Origin: Planctomycetota bacterium | Lineage (GTDB): Bacteria; Planctomycetota; Planctomycetia; Pirellulales; Lacipirellulaceae | DNA: 64,000 nucleotides | NCBI GenBank assembly: GCA_024278955.1 | Contig: JAJRSE010000025.1 | Span: forward strand, 48,395-112,394 | Direction of reading: 5' to 3' | Shown here: piece by piece, positions 27,972 to 37,788 of the stretch | Numbering within the stretch: the first letter of the stretch is position 1 | How the letters are laid out: the number at the start of each line of letters is the position of its first letter | Made by a program: the position numbers and the translations under genes | Notes under the pieces: model-generated | Told to the model about the DNA's origin: nothing | The model's input: the letters and a program-made list of their open reading frames with translations, nothing else | The model's database searches: none

Positions 27972-28376
27972 ATGCAAGAAACTGCCATCCACTACCCCCA
28001 ACGGCTTCAGCGTGCTGCCCGAATTGCCCGCTATGGCACCGTCTTCTTGCTAATGGCGATGTTTGTCGGTACACATATCCCAAGCCACGGACTCTCCAGC
28101 TTCTCTGTCTCTGACAAGGTGCTACATTTTGCCGCTTACATGACCCTTACGGTCTCGGTTTTGATAAGCTGGGAATTCTCGATAGGCATCCTGCGTCCGA
28201 CTCACTACTTCACCGTCTGGCTATTCGGAACCATCTATGGCGCATTCGACGAGATCACTCAAATCCCCGTAGGCCGCTCCTGCGACGAATTGGACTGGCT
28301 GGCAGACATCCTCGGGATAGTAGTTGGCCTCACTCTATTCCGCGTATTTCGCCCGCTGTTGTACCGCTGGTTCTAA
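27972..28376 (+). CDS. VanZ-like membrane protein
   Basis: A 134-residue integral membrane protein with four hydrophobic segments. The patterns FSVSDKVLHFAAYMTLTV and GAFDEITQIPVGRSCDELDWLADILGIVVG match the VanZ-like family, named after the teicoplanin resistance accessory protein, but most members have no known function and no resistance role should be read from it. It lies between sugar-nucleotide genes, which may point to an envelope-linked function. Confidence 0.85.
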   Translation: MQETAIHYPQRLQRAARIARYGTVFLLMAMFVGTHIPSHGLSSFSVSDKVLHFAAYMTLTVSVLISWEFSIGILRPTHYFTVWLFGTIYGAFDEITQIPVGRSCDELDWLADILGIVVGLTLFRVFRPLLYRWF

Positions 28377-28432
28377 CGGCTCTTTTCAAAACCAGAAATC
28401 GCCCTCGCCAAAAATTACACCGTCGCCAAAAA

Positions 28433-29407
28433 TCAATAGTGCGGCGTAGGTGCCCGGTAGTCTTCCATCCGTATCGAGCGAAACCAGTTGATTGTCTCGG
28501 TCAGGCCTTCGCGCAGGGCCACTTTGGGTTCCCAACTCAGCTTCTCTTTCGCAAGCGAAATATCAGGACGTCGTCGTGTTGGGTCGTCCTCGGGCAACGG
28601 CTTTTCAACCAGCTTCGATTTTGCCCCGGTTATTTCGATCACCATCTCGGCTAGCTCGCGAATGGTAAACTCGCCCGGGTTCCCAAGGTTTACTGGTCCG
28701 ATAAAATCGGACGAGCCATTCATCATCCGCATGATGCCTTCGACCAAATCGTCGCGATAACAAAAAGAACGCGTCTGCGCTCCATCACCAAAAATCGTAA
28801 TATCTTCATCCTGTATCGCCTGGCGAATAAAATTCGAGACCACACGCCCATCGTAAGGGTGCATCCGCGGACCATAGGTATTAAATATCCGCACAAGTCG
28901 CACCTTGACCCCGTTTTGCCGATGATAATCGACAAATAGCGTCTCTGCCGCCCGTTTGCCTTCGTCGTAGCAAGCACGAGGGCCAATCGGATTCACCGAC
29001 CCACGGTAGCTTTCAGGCTGAGGGTGCACTTCAGGGTCGCCATAAACTTCGCTCGTCGAGGCCTGCAAGACCTTTGCCTTGCATCGCTTGGCTAACCCCA
29101 ACACATGAATCGCACCCATGACCGAGGTCTTCATCGTTTTGATCGGATTGTACTGGTAATGCCCTGGCGCTGCGGGACAGGCAAAGTTGTAGATTTCATC
29201 GACTTCAAGAAAAATCGGCTGCGTGATATCGTGCCGAATCAACTCGAAATTTGGCTTCGAGAGCAGATGCTGCACATTGGTTTTCTGGCTGGTAAAAAAA
29301 TTATCCAGACAAATCACATCGTGCTGTTGCTCGACAAGACGTTCACACAAATGCGAGCCAAGAAATCCGGCTCCACCCGTGACAAGAATACGCTTAATTT
29401 GTGACAT
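28433..29407 (-). CDS. UDP-glucuronate decarboxylase (UDP-xylose synthase)
   Basis: A 324-residue extended short-chain dehydrogenase. It shows [11 protein letters not shown] (NAD site), [27 protein letters not shown] (characteristic of UXS-type decarboxylases), [10 protein letters not shown], and the catalytic Tyr/Lys in [13 protein letters not shown]. It converts UDP-glucuronate to UDP-xylose for polysaccharide synthesis. The short length, without an N-terminal membrane anchor, is usual for bacterial enzymes. Together with the dTDP-glucose dehydratase it indicates surface glycan synthesis, though no glycosyltransferase is nearby. Confidence 0.93.
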   Translation of the reverse strand: MSQIKRILVTGGAGFLGSHLCERLVEQQHDVICLDNFFTSQKTNVQHLLSKPNFELIRHDITQPIFLEVDEIYNFACPAAPGHYQYNPIKTMKTSVMGAIHVLGLAKRCKAKVLQASTSEVYGDPEVHPQPESYRGSVNPIGPRACYDEGKRAAETLFVDYHRQNGVKVRLVRIFNTYGPRMHPYDGRVVSNFIRQAIQDEDITIFGDGAQTRSFCYRDDLVEGIMRMMNGSSDFIGPVNLGNPGEFTIRELAEMVIEITGAKSKLVEKPLPEDDPTRRRPDISLAKEKLSWEPKVALREGLTETINWFRSIRMEDYRAPTPHY

Positions 29408-29443
29408 AAGTTCCTAGTAATCTTTCTAGTTTATTTCCTATCG

Positions 29444-29716
29444 CTAGCCCACGCTTTTGCGGCCAAGCACAATTCCCTCGACAGACAAATCTTCGTCGAG
29501 ATCAGGCCAGTGAATCCCACTTCCTAGGCCGATCAATTGAAAATTTCCTCGCTGCGCTTTGTCGGCATTTTTTAGCGTTGGATAAAATTCAAGGGGTGTC
29601 TTCACTTCTCGGCCATCCGAGAGCCTCAAGCAAATCGAGTCTTCGGTGAAACTGACTTCGAGTGCCGAAAAATCAAGGTCGGGGCATTCAAGGCTTCTTC
29701 TTTGAGTGAAACTCAT
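29444..29716 (-). CDS. DUF2442 family protein
   Basis: A 90-residue protein with the DUF2442 pattern: a strand-rich start (LEVSFTEDSICLRLSDGREVKTPLEFYPTLKNA) and a C-terminal GIHWPDLDEDLSVEGIVLG. The start overlaps the end of the DUF4160 gene by 29 bases, so both are made from one message. DUF4160/DUF2442 pairs recur in many bacteria and are sometimes treated as toxin-antitoxin-like; no activity is shown by the sequence. Confidence 0.88.
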   Translation of the reverse strand: MSFTQRRSLECPDLDFSALEVSFTEDSICLRLSDGREVKTPLEFYPTLKNADKAQRGNFQLIGLGSGIHWPDLDEDLSVEGIVLGRKSVG

Positions 29717-29933
29717 CCCATTTTTCCTCGATTAGTTTTTCATGCTTCGTAATAATTCTTGCCGCACGTTTCAGCTCCGAAGCATTCATTCCTTTGCTCT
29801 TGGCCAAAGCCACAGGGCCAATCCGAAATTTTGCTGTCACTCCCCCGTATTGCACATGCACGTGTTTTGGTTCCATCCCTTCGTTAGCAAAGAAATACAG
29901 TCGAAAGCCATCCTCGATAAGTATCGTGGGCAT
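29688..29933 (-). CDS. DUF4160 family protein
   Basis: An 81-residue protein with the DUF4160 pattern MPTILIEDGFRLYFFANEGMEPKHVHVQYG, where the PKHVHV histidines are a family hallmark, followed by a helical C-terminus (SELKRAARIITKHEKLIEEKWDEF). It is the first gene of a two-gene unit with DUF2442. The pair stands 60 bases downstream of dnaE on the same strand and might share its transcript. Confidence 0.88.
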   Translation of the reverse strand: MPTILIEDGFRLYFFANEGMEPKHVHVQYGGVTAKFRIGPVALAKSKGMNASELKRAARIITKHEKLIEEKWDEFHSKKKP

Positions 29934-29992
29934 CTTTTTCTACCTCACTCAATTATACCCTGATTTGTCTCGCCGTCCCAATCGGTACTTAT

Positions 29993-32900
29993 CTAAGACG
30001 TCCTGGCTCGACCATATCCGCCCCGAGACGGCTCCGACGGGCGCGGAGCGGCTCGCTCGATCAGCCGGTTCCCTTCCCCCAAAAGTTGATCGATCCGCTC
30101 ATTCAGCTCGTTGTTCGGCTCCACCCCCTGCTTGGCGCTTTCGATCCAAACCTGGGCACCTGAGTTCAAGTCGAGCCGCAAACGCAAACGCTTCTTTCCC
30201 GGGTACCCTCGCACAATTTCCCTTAATTGCTGCAAAGCTCTTTCGCCGTGCTTGTTTTCTTGTACGCGTACCACCATGCCGCTGCTAAACTGCTTCGCCA
30301 ACTCTTCCATGGGTAACAGCTTATCGACAATCAAATTCACTTCCTCGGCACCAGGCCGGCGGTCGACCTTACCAACCACTCCCAATATCGCTTCCGACTG
30401 CACCAGGTGGCCTACCTCGGCAAATTGCTCAGGCCATAGAATACATCGCATGATCCCGTCGAGATCTTCGAGATCCCACATCGCATACTTCGTGTTGACG
30501 GTGCCAGCACGCGGGTTCTTGGTATGCGACATTTTAATCGCCGACAACATCCCCCCAAGTACGACCTCCTCCCGATGCTTTAGCTTTGCCATCGATTGGC
30601 TCGTATGCGTACAATAAGTGCGCAACGTGGTTTCGAATTCGGCAAGCGGGTGGCTGGTGAGGTAATAGCCGAGTACTTCTTTCTCTAGCTTTAGTATCTC
30701 CTTCTCTTCAAAAGGAGGGACGTTCGGCAAATCGAAGGCCGCGGTATCCTCTTCGTCTTCTTCCTCGAAAGCTTCAAAAAGCCCCTTTTGCCCGCTCCGC
30801 CGATCCTTCGCCGCCGCCGCTCCCGACTGCAAGGCGCGATCTAGCGCAGCCATGTACTGGGCTCGATGCCCTCCGAGTGTGTCGAAGGCTCCGGCTTTGA
30901 TAAGCGATTCGATCGACGACCTATTGCAAACTTGCGAGTCGATCCGCTCGCAAAAATCGAACAAGCTACTGTAGGGCCCCCCACGATTCCGTTCCGCCGA
31001 AATCCCTTCGGCGGCCGAGGTACCGCAAGACTTGATCGCACTCAGGCCGAAATGGATTTTCCGGTCGACGACGGTGAAGTCGAAATCCGAAGTGTTCACG
31101 TTCGGCGGCACCACGTCGATTTCCATTCGCACACAGTCTTCTAGATGCTCAACCAGCGAATCCTTGTTCTTGAAATTTCGCCCCGAGATATCGCATGAAA
31201 GCAACGCTGCCATGAACTCGACCGAATAGTGCGACTTGAGATAGGCCGTCATGTATGCAATCAACGCATAAGCGGTCGAATGGCTCTTGTTGAATCCATA
31301 ACCTGCAAATTTCTCGATCATCGAAAACATCTCAAGGGCTTTCTTCTCGCCCAACCCTTGCTCTTTGGCTCCCTCGATAAACTGTTCTTTGTACTGGGCA
31401 ATCATCGGCAATTTTTTCTTACTGATTGCCTTAATGCAGGTGTACGCATCCGAAAGGGGAATGCCGCCCAACCGATTGAGAATCCGCATTACCTGTTCTT
31501 GGTAAACCATCACCCCGTGGGTTTCCTTCAGCACGTCTTCGAGTACTGGGTGCGGGTACTCGGCTTCTTTCCGTCCATGTTTCACTTCGATGTAATCGTC
31601 GACCATGCCGCCTTCGAGCGGCCCTGGCCGGTAGAGGGCTGCGGTCGCGATGATGTCCTGAAAACCGTCGGGCTTCATCCGCTGCAACAAATCGCGAATC
31701 CCCCCGCTTTCAAGCTGAAAAATACCCTTCGTCTCGCCTCGGCAAAGCAGCGCATAAGTCTCTTGGTCGTCTAACGGGAACTTGTACGGATCAAGCTTCT
31801 CGCCACACGACTCTTCGATCAGCTCGATACTACGCGCTAGAATGGTGAGGTTACGCAGCCCGAGGAAATCCATCTTCAGCAGGCCAGCACGTTCGACGTC
31901 GCCCATGGCCCATTGGGTGATAACTTCCGACTTGCCTTTGACATGCTGCAAGGGCACGTACTCCTCAAGCGGCCTCTCGGCGATCACCACCGCTGCTGCA
32001 TGAGTCCCCACGTTGCGTGCCAGACCTTCGATCTTTTGCGCGAGGTCCAGCAGCTCGCGAATCTCGGGATCGCCCTCGTAGGTCTTTTTCAGTTCATCGC
32101 TTTGTTCCAGCGCCGATTTCAGAGAAATGCCCAGCTGATCGGGCACCATGCCGACGATTTGGTCCACGCGAAAAATCGGCAACCCTAGCGTCCGCCCCAC
32201 ATCGCGAATCGCCGCCCTTGCTGCAAGCGTGCCAAACGTGCCGATCTGAGCCACATTGGCTTCGCCATATTTGTCTTTGACGTACTGAATGACTTCGCCC
32301 CGGCGATCGCGGCAGAAGTCGATATCGATATCCGGTGCTTCCAAACGGCTCTCATCAAGGAATCGCTCAAACAGCAAGTCGTACCTTAATGGACAAACGT
32401 GGCTCATCTTCAGCGCATAACAAACAATCGACCCGACGCCTGAACCACGAGCCGTACATGGGATATTCTGCTCGACCGCAAAAAGCACAAAGTCCCATAC
32501 AATGAGAAAATAGTCGCAGAAGCCTAGCTTGTTGATCACTCCTAGTTCGCGGGCCAAACGATCGTAAACCTCGGTGGAAAGGTCGTCGCCTTCCCAGCGG
32601 TCGGCTTCGTCGGCATAACGCTCCTTGAGCCCCGCCACGCATAGCTCGCGTAGAAAGTCTTCTGAATTTTTGCCTTCTGGGGGGTGAAACGTGGGGAAAT
32701 ATCGCTTGCCCAAATCCAAATCGATATCAACCCGGTCGGCAATCTCTTGCGACCGCCGCACCGCATCGGCTTGGCCGGCCATCGCTTCGTACATTTGCTC
32801 AGGGCTACGAAGAAAGAACTGGTCGCCTTCCATCTTCATCCGGTTGGTGTCGGTCCGGTACTTGCCCGTGTTGATGCAGAGCAGCACATCCTGAGCCTCG

Positions 32901-33571
32901 GCATCCGATTGATTCACATAATGGGCATCAGAGGTTGCGACCAACGGCAAGCCCACCCGATTGGCCACCTCAACGGCAGCCTCGAGCGCCTGCTTCTGAA
33001 TCTCCAAGCCGTTGTCTTGAATTTCGAGGTAGTAGCGGTCGCCAAAGAGGTTATGAAACCAGCCCGTGATTTCGATCGCCTGGGCAATCTGATCTTCGGT
33101 TGCCGCTCCGCTGCCACTCAGCAGTGTCCGACTGAATTCGCCCGACACGCAACCACTCAGGCAAATAATTCCCTCAGAGTGTGCCGCCAACAACTCGCGA
33201 TCGATTCGCGGCTTATGATAAAAACCTTCAAGATAGGCGCTGCTGGCCATCTTCATCAGATTCTGAAAACCGGTACGATTCTGCGCCAGTAACGTCAGAT
33301 GGTAGGCCGACTCTCGGGTACCCACGGCGCCGCCCCGATTGAACCGACTGCCCGGCGCAACATAGGCTTCGTAACCCAACACCGGATTGATCTCGGCCTC
33401 CTTGCAAGCCTCGTAGAATTGCAACGAGCCATACAAGTTGCCGTGATCGGTCAGCGCCAGCGCATTCATGCCCAGCTCTTTTGCCCGGCTGACAAGCTTC
33501 TTAATTGGGCTCGCCCCATCAAGCAAACTAAAATGGCTATGGCAATGCAGATGAACAAACGGCGAAGACAA
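29993..33571 (-). CDS. dnaE: DNA polymerase III subunit alpha
   Basis: The replicative polymerase subunit, 1192 residues from a TTG start at 33571. That start is chosen because GGAGG lies 8 bases upstream and the conserved N-terminus SSPFVHLHCHSHFSLLDG begins there; the longer track ORF overlaps the upstream gene. The PHP domain occupies about 1-280. The catalytic Asp pair lies in PDIDIDF (about 413-419) in the palm. A helix-hairpin-helix region and a C-terminal OB domain (VVLGGMLSAIKMSHTKN) follow, and the end is a Pro/Arg-rich tail. It is probably transcribed with the two genes upstream (FHA and exported protein). Confidence 0.97.
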   Translation of the reverse strand: MSSPFVHLHCHSHFSLLDGASPIKKLVSRAKELGMNALALTDHGNLYGSLQFYEACKEAEINPVLGYEAYVAPGSRFNRGGAVGTRESAYHLTLLAQNRTGFQNLMKMASSAYLEGFYHKPRIDRELLAAHSEGIICLSGCVSGEFSRTLLSGSGAATEDQIAQAIEITGWFHNLFGDRYYLEIQDNGLEIQKQALEAAVEVANRVGLPLVATSDAHYVNQSDAEAQDVLLCINTGKYRTDTNRMKMEGDQFFLRSPEQMYEAMAGQADAVRRSQEIADRVDIDLDLGKRYFPTFHPPEGKNSEDFLRELCVAGLKERYADEADRWEGDDLSTEVYDRLARELGVINKLGFCDYFLIVWDFVLFAVEQNIPCTARGSGVGSIVCYALKMSHVCPLRYDLLFERFLDESRLEAPDIDIDFCRDRRGEVIQYVKDKYGEANVAQIGTFGTLAARAAIRDVGRTLGLPIFRVDQIVGMVPDQLGISLKSALEQSDELKKTYEGDPEIRELLDLAQKIEGLARNVGTHAAAVVIAERPLEEYVPLQHVKGKSEVITQWAMGDVERAGLLKMDFLGLRNLTILARSIELIEESCGEKLDPYKFPLDDQETYALLCRGETKGIFQLESGGIRDLLQRMKPDGFQDIIATAALYRPGPLEGGMVDDYIEVKHGRKEAEYPHPVLEDVLKETHGVMVYQEQVMRILNRLGGIPLSDAYTCIKAISKKKLPMIAQYKEQFIEGAKEQGLGEKKALEMFSMIEKFAGYGFNKSHSTAYALIAYMTAYLKSHYSVEFMAALLSCDISGRNFKNKDSLVEHLEDCVRMEIDVVPPNVNTSDFDFTVVDRKIHFGLSAIKSCGTSAAEGISAERNRGGPYSSLFDFCERIDSQVCNRSSIESLIKAGAFDTLGGHRAQYMAALDRALQSGAAAAKDRRSGQKGLFEAFEEEDEEDTAAFDLPNVPPFEEKEILKLEKEVLGYYLTSHPLAEFETTLRTYCTHTSQSMAKLKHREEVVLGGMLSAIKMSHTKNPRAGTVNTKYAMWDLEDLDGIMRCILWPEQFAEVGHLVQSEAILGVVGKVDRRPGAEEVNLIVDKLLPMEELAKQFSSGMVVRVQENKHGERALQQLREIVRGYPGKKRLRLRLDLNSGAQVWIESAKQGVEPNNELNERIDQLLGEGNRLIERAAPRPSEPSRGGYGRARTS

Positions 33572-33671
33572 GGCGGCTTCCTCCAGGCAACAAGATGATC
33601 GTACTAACCGACCGATATTGTAACGTGGCAAGGGAGCCCCGCGACAGGGGCAGAAATCTTGTCGCCCCAGG

Positions 33672-35372
33672 CTATTCGCTCTTGGGCGGATCGGAGGCTT
33701 CAACAACCAGCACTTTGAACTCTACGAGTGCTGGTTGGCCGGTCTGCGGGTTGCGTGTGACGATTCTCCCAAGATAAATGGCCCCTTTTTCAGCGGGCAC
33801 AACGGCTGCCGGTTGCGAGTGTGGCACACGGCCTAAATTCGGACTCGGCAACGTGGCTTTGCTCTTGAGTTCATCCAGGCTCTCCAGGTTAATCGCCTCG
33901 AATTCCTCGGCAGCCGACGTCGCAGTGTCCTCTTTGGCGTCCTTGTTAGTGCCCTCGCTTGCTTTCACGACGTTCTCCAAGCGGCCAAACCAAACAGAAT
34001 CGAGACCGGCAACAAACGGATGGCCCGTGTGCTGCTCATAGAACGATAGTTGCATGCGATCTTTTATCTGGGTCAATCGCAACCAGTGAACTACTCCGTA
34101 GCGATTGTTGTGAGGAATACTTGGTCCGCCAGAGCCTGTGTGTAGTTCGGTTTCTCCATGGACGATTGCTTCTGCTGGGTGATCTCCTCCCCTAGGTAAT
34201 TGTATCGACCGCAATCGCCACGCGACTTTGACCGTTGCCTCAAGAGCGTGATAGATTTTTATTTCAATCGAGAGAGGATCCTTCTTCTCATGCAAGACTT
34301 CGAGTTGCTTGGTTCCACGGGTATAGCCCTTGCTGGTTACCGTGCAATTGTAGTGGCCCGGATAGAGGCTTGCGGAGGCGTGCCCCGTGTCGTCGGTTTT
34401 GACTGGTGGCGTCTTGGCAGTACGCCGACTTGATCTGTTCGGAGAGAACGTCACGACTGCATCGGCCAACGGTTTCCCTTGGGGGTCGACCACAAGTACG
34501 CTGACCTTGCGATGGTCTTCTTCAGTAAACCGACGAACCGTGAATACGCCGGCATTCTCGACGCCATTCCGAGCACCCGGGAATTCAAACGATTCCTTCG
34601 CTAACTCTGCTTGCGAAATTTCCACTCGACACGGCTGGCTGTTGTAGGAGCGTCGACGGTTAAACGTATAGAGATGGTAGCCGTCGGCAAACGACTCCAG
34701 GCTCTCGTTTTGGCCGCCATTACCTTGGACACGAAACGCACTTTTGGCGATTGGCTTGCTGTTTTGGTCAATCAACTGAAAGTAGGTCGCATAAAAATCG
34801 CTTTCCGCATTGGGCGATGCGCCGCGGGAGGCTGAGGCTTCGATCTGATCAATGCGTTTGATCAATGCGGCAGGTAGCTTCTCAAGGACCAAGCGTTTTT
34901 CGATCTGCGTGGCCAACTTATCGACCATGACAGGATAGGCGAGGGCAATTGCTTCGCGTCGCGATTGCAGTACCTCGTTAGCAGCTTTGCCAAAACCGGC
35001 CATGACCAAACTGCGGGCATACCAAAATGCCACGCCACCGTCCTCCGGCGCAACACGGTACGCTTCGGCAAGCAGGCCCAATGCCCGTTTGTCGCCATCG
35101 AAAAGTAGTTGTGCCTCAAGTCCCTTCAACAGCAATCCTTGGGCCTGATTGCCCGAGTTGGCTTTCACCAAAGCGACGGTTACCACGCTACTAAGCGGCA
35201 CCTGGAGTTTTGCTCCGTCGACCTCGAGCACCAAGTTCTCGCCATCCATGGTCAATTGGCCTACCAGCACTGCGCCCGACTGTAGCACGACTTGTTGCTC
35301 TGCAGCGGCATTCAGCGGAACCCCAAGAATAGCAAGGAGCACCAGGAGCAAAGATAAAATCGTCCGGAGCAT
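33672..35372 (-). CDS. Exported protein with carboxypeptidase-regulatory-like domain
   Basis: A 566-residue product with a signal peptide (cleavage near NAAAEQ, about 25). A small beta region follows (VVLQSGAVLVGQLTMDGENLVLEVDGAKLQVPLSSVV), which reads like the SHD1/Sm-like modules of planctomycete exported proteins. A helical repeat-like part spans about 75-180. Near 290-370 KVSVLVVDPQGKPLADAVVTFSP and HASASLYPGHYNCTVTSKGY resemble a carboxypeptidase-regulatory or Big-like beta sandwich. The family is otherwise unknown to me. It lies 39 bases after the FHA gene and 100 bases before dnaE. Confidence 0.75.
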   Translation of the reverse strand: MLRTILSLLLVLLAILGVPLNAAAEQQVVLQSGAVLVGQLTMDGENLVLEVDGAKLQVPLSSVVTVALVKANSGNQAQGLLLKGLEAQLLFDGDKRALGLLAEAYRVAPEDGGVAFWYARSLVMAGFGKAANEVLQSRREAIALAYPVMVDKLATQIEKRLVLEKLPAALIKRIDQIEASASRGASPNAESDFYATYFQLIDQNSKPIAKSAFRVQGNGGQNESLESFADGYHLYTFNRRRSYNSQPCRVEISQAELAKESFEFPGARNGVENAGVFTVRRFTEEDHRKVSVLVVDPQGKPLADAVVTFSPNRSSRRTAKTPPVKTDDTGHASASLYPGHYNCTVTSKGYTRGTKQLEVLHEKKDPLSIEIKIYHALEATVKVAWRLRSIQLPRGGDHPAEAIVHGETELHTGSGGPSIPHNNRYGVVHWLRLTQIKDRMQLSFYEQHTGHPFVAGLDSVWFGRLENVVKASEGTNKDAKEDTATSAAEEFEAINLESLDELKSKATLPSPNLGRVPHSQPAAVVPAEKGAIYLGRIVTRNPQTGQPALVEFKVLVVEASDPPKSE

Positions 35373-35411
35373 AGAACAGTCCTTATTTATATGTTGCGAA
35401 GCACGGTAAAC

Positions 35412-36095
35412 TTACTCGTCTTTCAAACCTGGATCGCCGATCATGCGAAGATACTCGGCCAACTGCGATTGGATATCTAGCAGATCCTGCCACTGAGTCA
35501 GCGTGATTTTGACTTGCTCGTCTTTCTCGTCGACTTTGGCCGACTGGACAAGCTGCCTAGCACGCAGATGCAAGTACTCGAGTAGCTCCGAAATTTGAGC
35601 TGCCTGGCCAGCCGTTAGCTCACGAGGCAAGTCGGGAGGTAACGGAATATGGAGCGTGCTTTGCAAGTCTTCCGAAGCCCCGAGCCGTAACTCGAAGCTC
35701 AGCGACCCCGAATCGGCCCGATCGACCAACTCGCCAGCCCTCAGCTCGCCCGTCTCGCTCAAACCATCGCTGCGAAGCCCTTCAAGTCGACCTGCAATCT
35801 GATTGCGTGTTCCGTACAGCAACACCGAACGCCCAACAGAAATAACGTCGCCAAAGCGAAGAATCCGAAGATGCGTATCTTCGCCGTTAACTCGGGTACC
35901 GTTCGTACTTTCCAGGTCAGTAAGAACCAGCTTCTCCTGGTCTTCCTGGATCTTGATATGAAAGCGGCTAATCCGCTCGTCGTTGAGCTGAACCGAATTG
36001 CCTTCCTCGCGCCCGATCGTAATCGGCGGCGCCAAATTGCCGAAGACTTGGCCGCGATCGGCGCCATCCAATACTCTCAACGTAATTTGGCTCAT
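35412..36095 (-). CDS. FHA-domain protein
   Basis: A 227-residue cytoplasmic protein from the ATG at 36095 (GTG at 36098 is the track start). The N-terminal 100 residues are a forkhead-associated domain: ITIGREEGNSVQLNDERISRFHIKI and LTDLESTNGTRVNG contain the Gly-Arg, Ser-Arg-x-His and Asn-Gly residues that bind phosphothreonine. The C-terminal part is helical (ELLEYLHLRARQLVQSAKVDEKDEQVKITLTQWQDLLDIQSQL), perhaps a coiled coil. Planctomycetes have many Ser/Thr kinases, so it may read their output; a specific kinase is not indicated. It heads the probable operon with the exported protein and dnaE. Confidence 0.9.
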   Translation of the reverse strand: MSQITLRVLDGADRGQVFGNLAPPITIGREEGNSVQLNDERISRFHIKIQEDQEKLVLTDLESTNGTRVNGEDTHLRILRFGDVISVGRSVLLYGTRNQIAGRLEGLRSDGLSETGELRAGELVDRADSGSLSFELRLGASEDLQSTLHIPLPPDLPRELTAGQAAQISELLEYLHLRARQLVQSAKVDEKDEQVKITLTQWQDLLDIQSQLAEYLRMIGDPGLKDE

Positions 36096-36264
36096 CACTC
36101 GACCGACGCCCGTTCCAGCATTGACGACAAAAATTCCCCTCTATCGCTTATAACATGCGGTAGAGCCAACAGCAAGAGAATGCTCTTTCCTTGCGGCAAT
36201 TCACGCAAAAAAACGCAGTTCTAACGAACTCAAGCGACAAACCAACACGTCTGAGCGATGCACG

Positions 36265-36549
36265 CTAGTCCGGAATATTTCCTGGCGGCGTTCTGTCACC
36301 CGTGCGAACGTAGTCCGATCGATTTTCGGCATACTCCTCAGCCGACGGCAGCTTGGCCTCGCCCGGGTTGCCCTCCTGCGCCGCTTCAAACATCTTTTGC
36401 AAATAAGGCCGACACCACCCGCAACCGGTCCCCGCACCAAAACATGCGGCCAGCTGTCCTACCCTTTTCGGCTTCTCTAGCCGCAAAAAGTTCGACACCT
36501 TCCGCTTGGTCACATGAAAACAAAGGCACAATTCTTCGTCAGGTTGCAT
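36265..36549 (-). CDS. BFD-like [2Fe-2S] protein
   Basis: A 94-residue protein starting at ATG 36549. It carries CLCFHVTKRKVSNFLR and GTGCGWCRPYLQKMF, the four-Cys pattern (C-x-C and C-x2-C) of bacterioferritin-associated ferredoxins and of BFD domains in larger reductases. In other bacteria BFD releases iron from bacterioferritin. No bacterioferritin is in this window, so the partner is unknown. The C-terminal tail (PSAEEYAENRSDY) is polar and not conserved-looking. It lies 75 bases after the M20 peptidase gene on the same strand. Confidence 0.85.
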   Translation of the reverse strand: MQPDEELCLCFHVTKRKVSNFLRLEKPKRVGQLAACFGAGTGCGWCRPYLQKMFEAAQEGNPGEAKLPSAEEYAENRSDYVRTGDRTPPGNIPD

Positions 36550-36624
36550 CCGATTCTTTTCGCATTCGAGCAAGGGCTGTAGAGTCTCGTATTATATCCC
36601 AGCACGCATGCTTCGTCTTGGCCG

Positions 36625-37788
36625 CTAAACGCAAGTCGCCAAATGTAAAGCCACCCGACGCGCTCGATGGAATTCCTTCAAATCCAGCCATTCGCCCGCG
36701 GTATGAATCTCGTTTTGCCCACAACCTAGCGACACGGTCGGAATACCGTGTTCTGAAAGCCAATTGGCGTCCAAGCCGCCGTTGGCAATCGCATACTCGA
36801 CTTCGCACCCGGCTGCCTCCAAGGCTGCCTTCGCCGCGAGTACCGAGGGATCTTTTTTCGACAAACAGAAAGACTCGTAGTCGAGATGTCCCTCGACCGT
36901 GACTTCGCCCCGACGCCCCTCACTGCTTCGTATCTTTTTGACGGCCTTTTGAAATGCCTTTTCGATTTCTTGCACGATACGTTTCCGAAAAACCGGATCA
37001 TGGCTGCGAGCTTCAGCGCGAATCGTCACCAAATCGGGCACCACGTTCGTTGCCACACCGCCTTCGATCACTCCGATATTGCTCGTCCCCCGGTTACGAC
37101 CTTTTTCGATCAAGCCATGCCAACCCCGCTCAACCAAGTCGGCCGTGGCAAGCGAAGCGATTGCGATCGCACTAACTCCTTGCTCGGGATGGCCTCCCGC
37201 ATGGCTGGCGAGGCCTCGAATCTTTATCTTCATCCGGTAGCCGCCGGTCGCACCAATGGTGAGCCGATTGCTCACGCTACCATCCCAATTGAACGCCAGC
37301 TTGGGCTTGCCGAGCATACTGAGCCGGACATTTTTGGCGCCATGCAATCCGACTTCTTCCTGGACGGTCCAAAGAAAAGTCAAAGGAGGATGCGGCAACT
37401 TACGGCGAACAAGACTCAACACCGTCGACAACAACACCGCTACTCCCGCCCGGTCGTCGCCCCCGAGCCCAGAGTCAGGGTCTGCCGCTACTATCCGGTC
37501 GCCCTCTCTTATCGGTTTCGTCCCCACACAAATCGGCACGGTATCCATATGCGCCGAAAACATCCGCCGCGGCCCACGCACCGTGCCTGGCATCCGCAAC
37601 ACCAAGTTCCCGACCTCGCCCCCCAACGCAGAACGCCGATGGGCTTTGTCGTTCTTCAAAGCACTGGCCGGAACTCCGGCTTTGGTCAGCTGCTTGCATA
37701 AAAAATCAACCACCGGCCCTTCGCCACCACTCGGCCCACGGATTGCTAGCAACTGCATCAGCAGCTTATTGGCATGCTCCTCTGGCAT
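36625..37788 (-). CDS. M20 family metallopeptidase, PepT-like
   Basis: The start is ATG 37788 (MPEEHANKLL), with GAGG about 11 bases upstream, giving 387 residues; the longer form at 37848 adds a basic tail. The dizinc site residues are visible: His in SAHMDTVP, Asp in SGLGGDDRAG, Glu-Glu in VQEEVGLHG and His in CGQNEIHTAGEW. The dimerisation domain lies around GYRMKIKIRGLASHAGGHPEQG. The sequence resembles tripeptidase T and related aminopeptidases of family M20. It is cytoplasmic. It is divergent from the large proline-repeat protein gene. Confidence 0.9.
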   Translation of the reverse strand: MPEEHANKLLMQLLAIRGPSGGEGPVVDFLCKQLTKAGVPASALKNDKAHRRSALGGEVGNLVLRMPGTVRGPRRMFSAHMDTVPICVGTKPIREGDRIVAADPDSGLGGDDRAGVAVLLSTVLSLVRRKLPHPPLTFLWTVQEEVGLHGAKNVRLSMLGKPKLAFNWDGSVSNRLTIGATGGYRMKIKIRGLASHAGGHPEQGVSAIAIASLATADLVERGWHGLIEKGRNRGTSNIGVIEGGVATNVVPDLVTIRAEARSHDPVFRKRIVQEIEKAFQKAVKKIRSSEGRRGEVTVEGHLDYESFCLSKKDPSVLAAKAALEAAGCEVEYAIANGGLDANWLSEHGIPTVSLGCGQNEIHTAGEWLDLKEFHRARRVALHLATCV

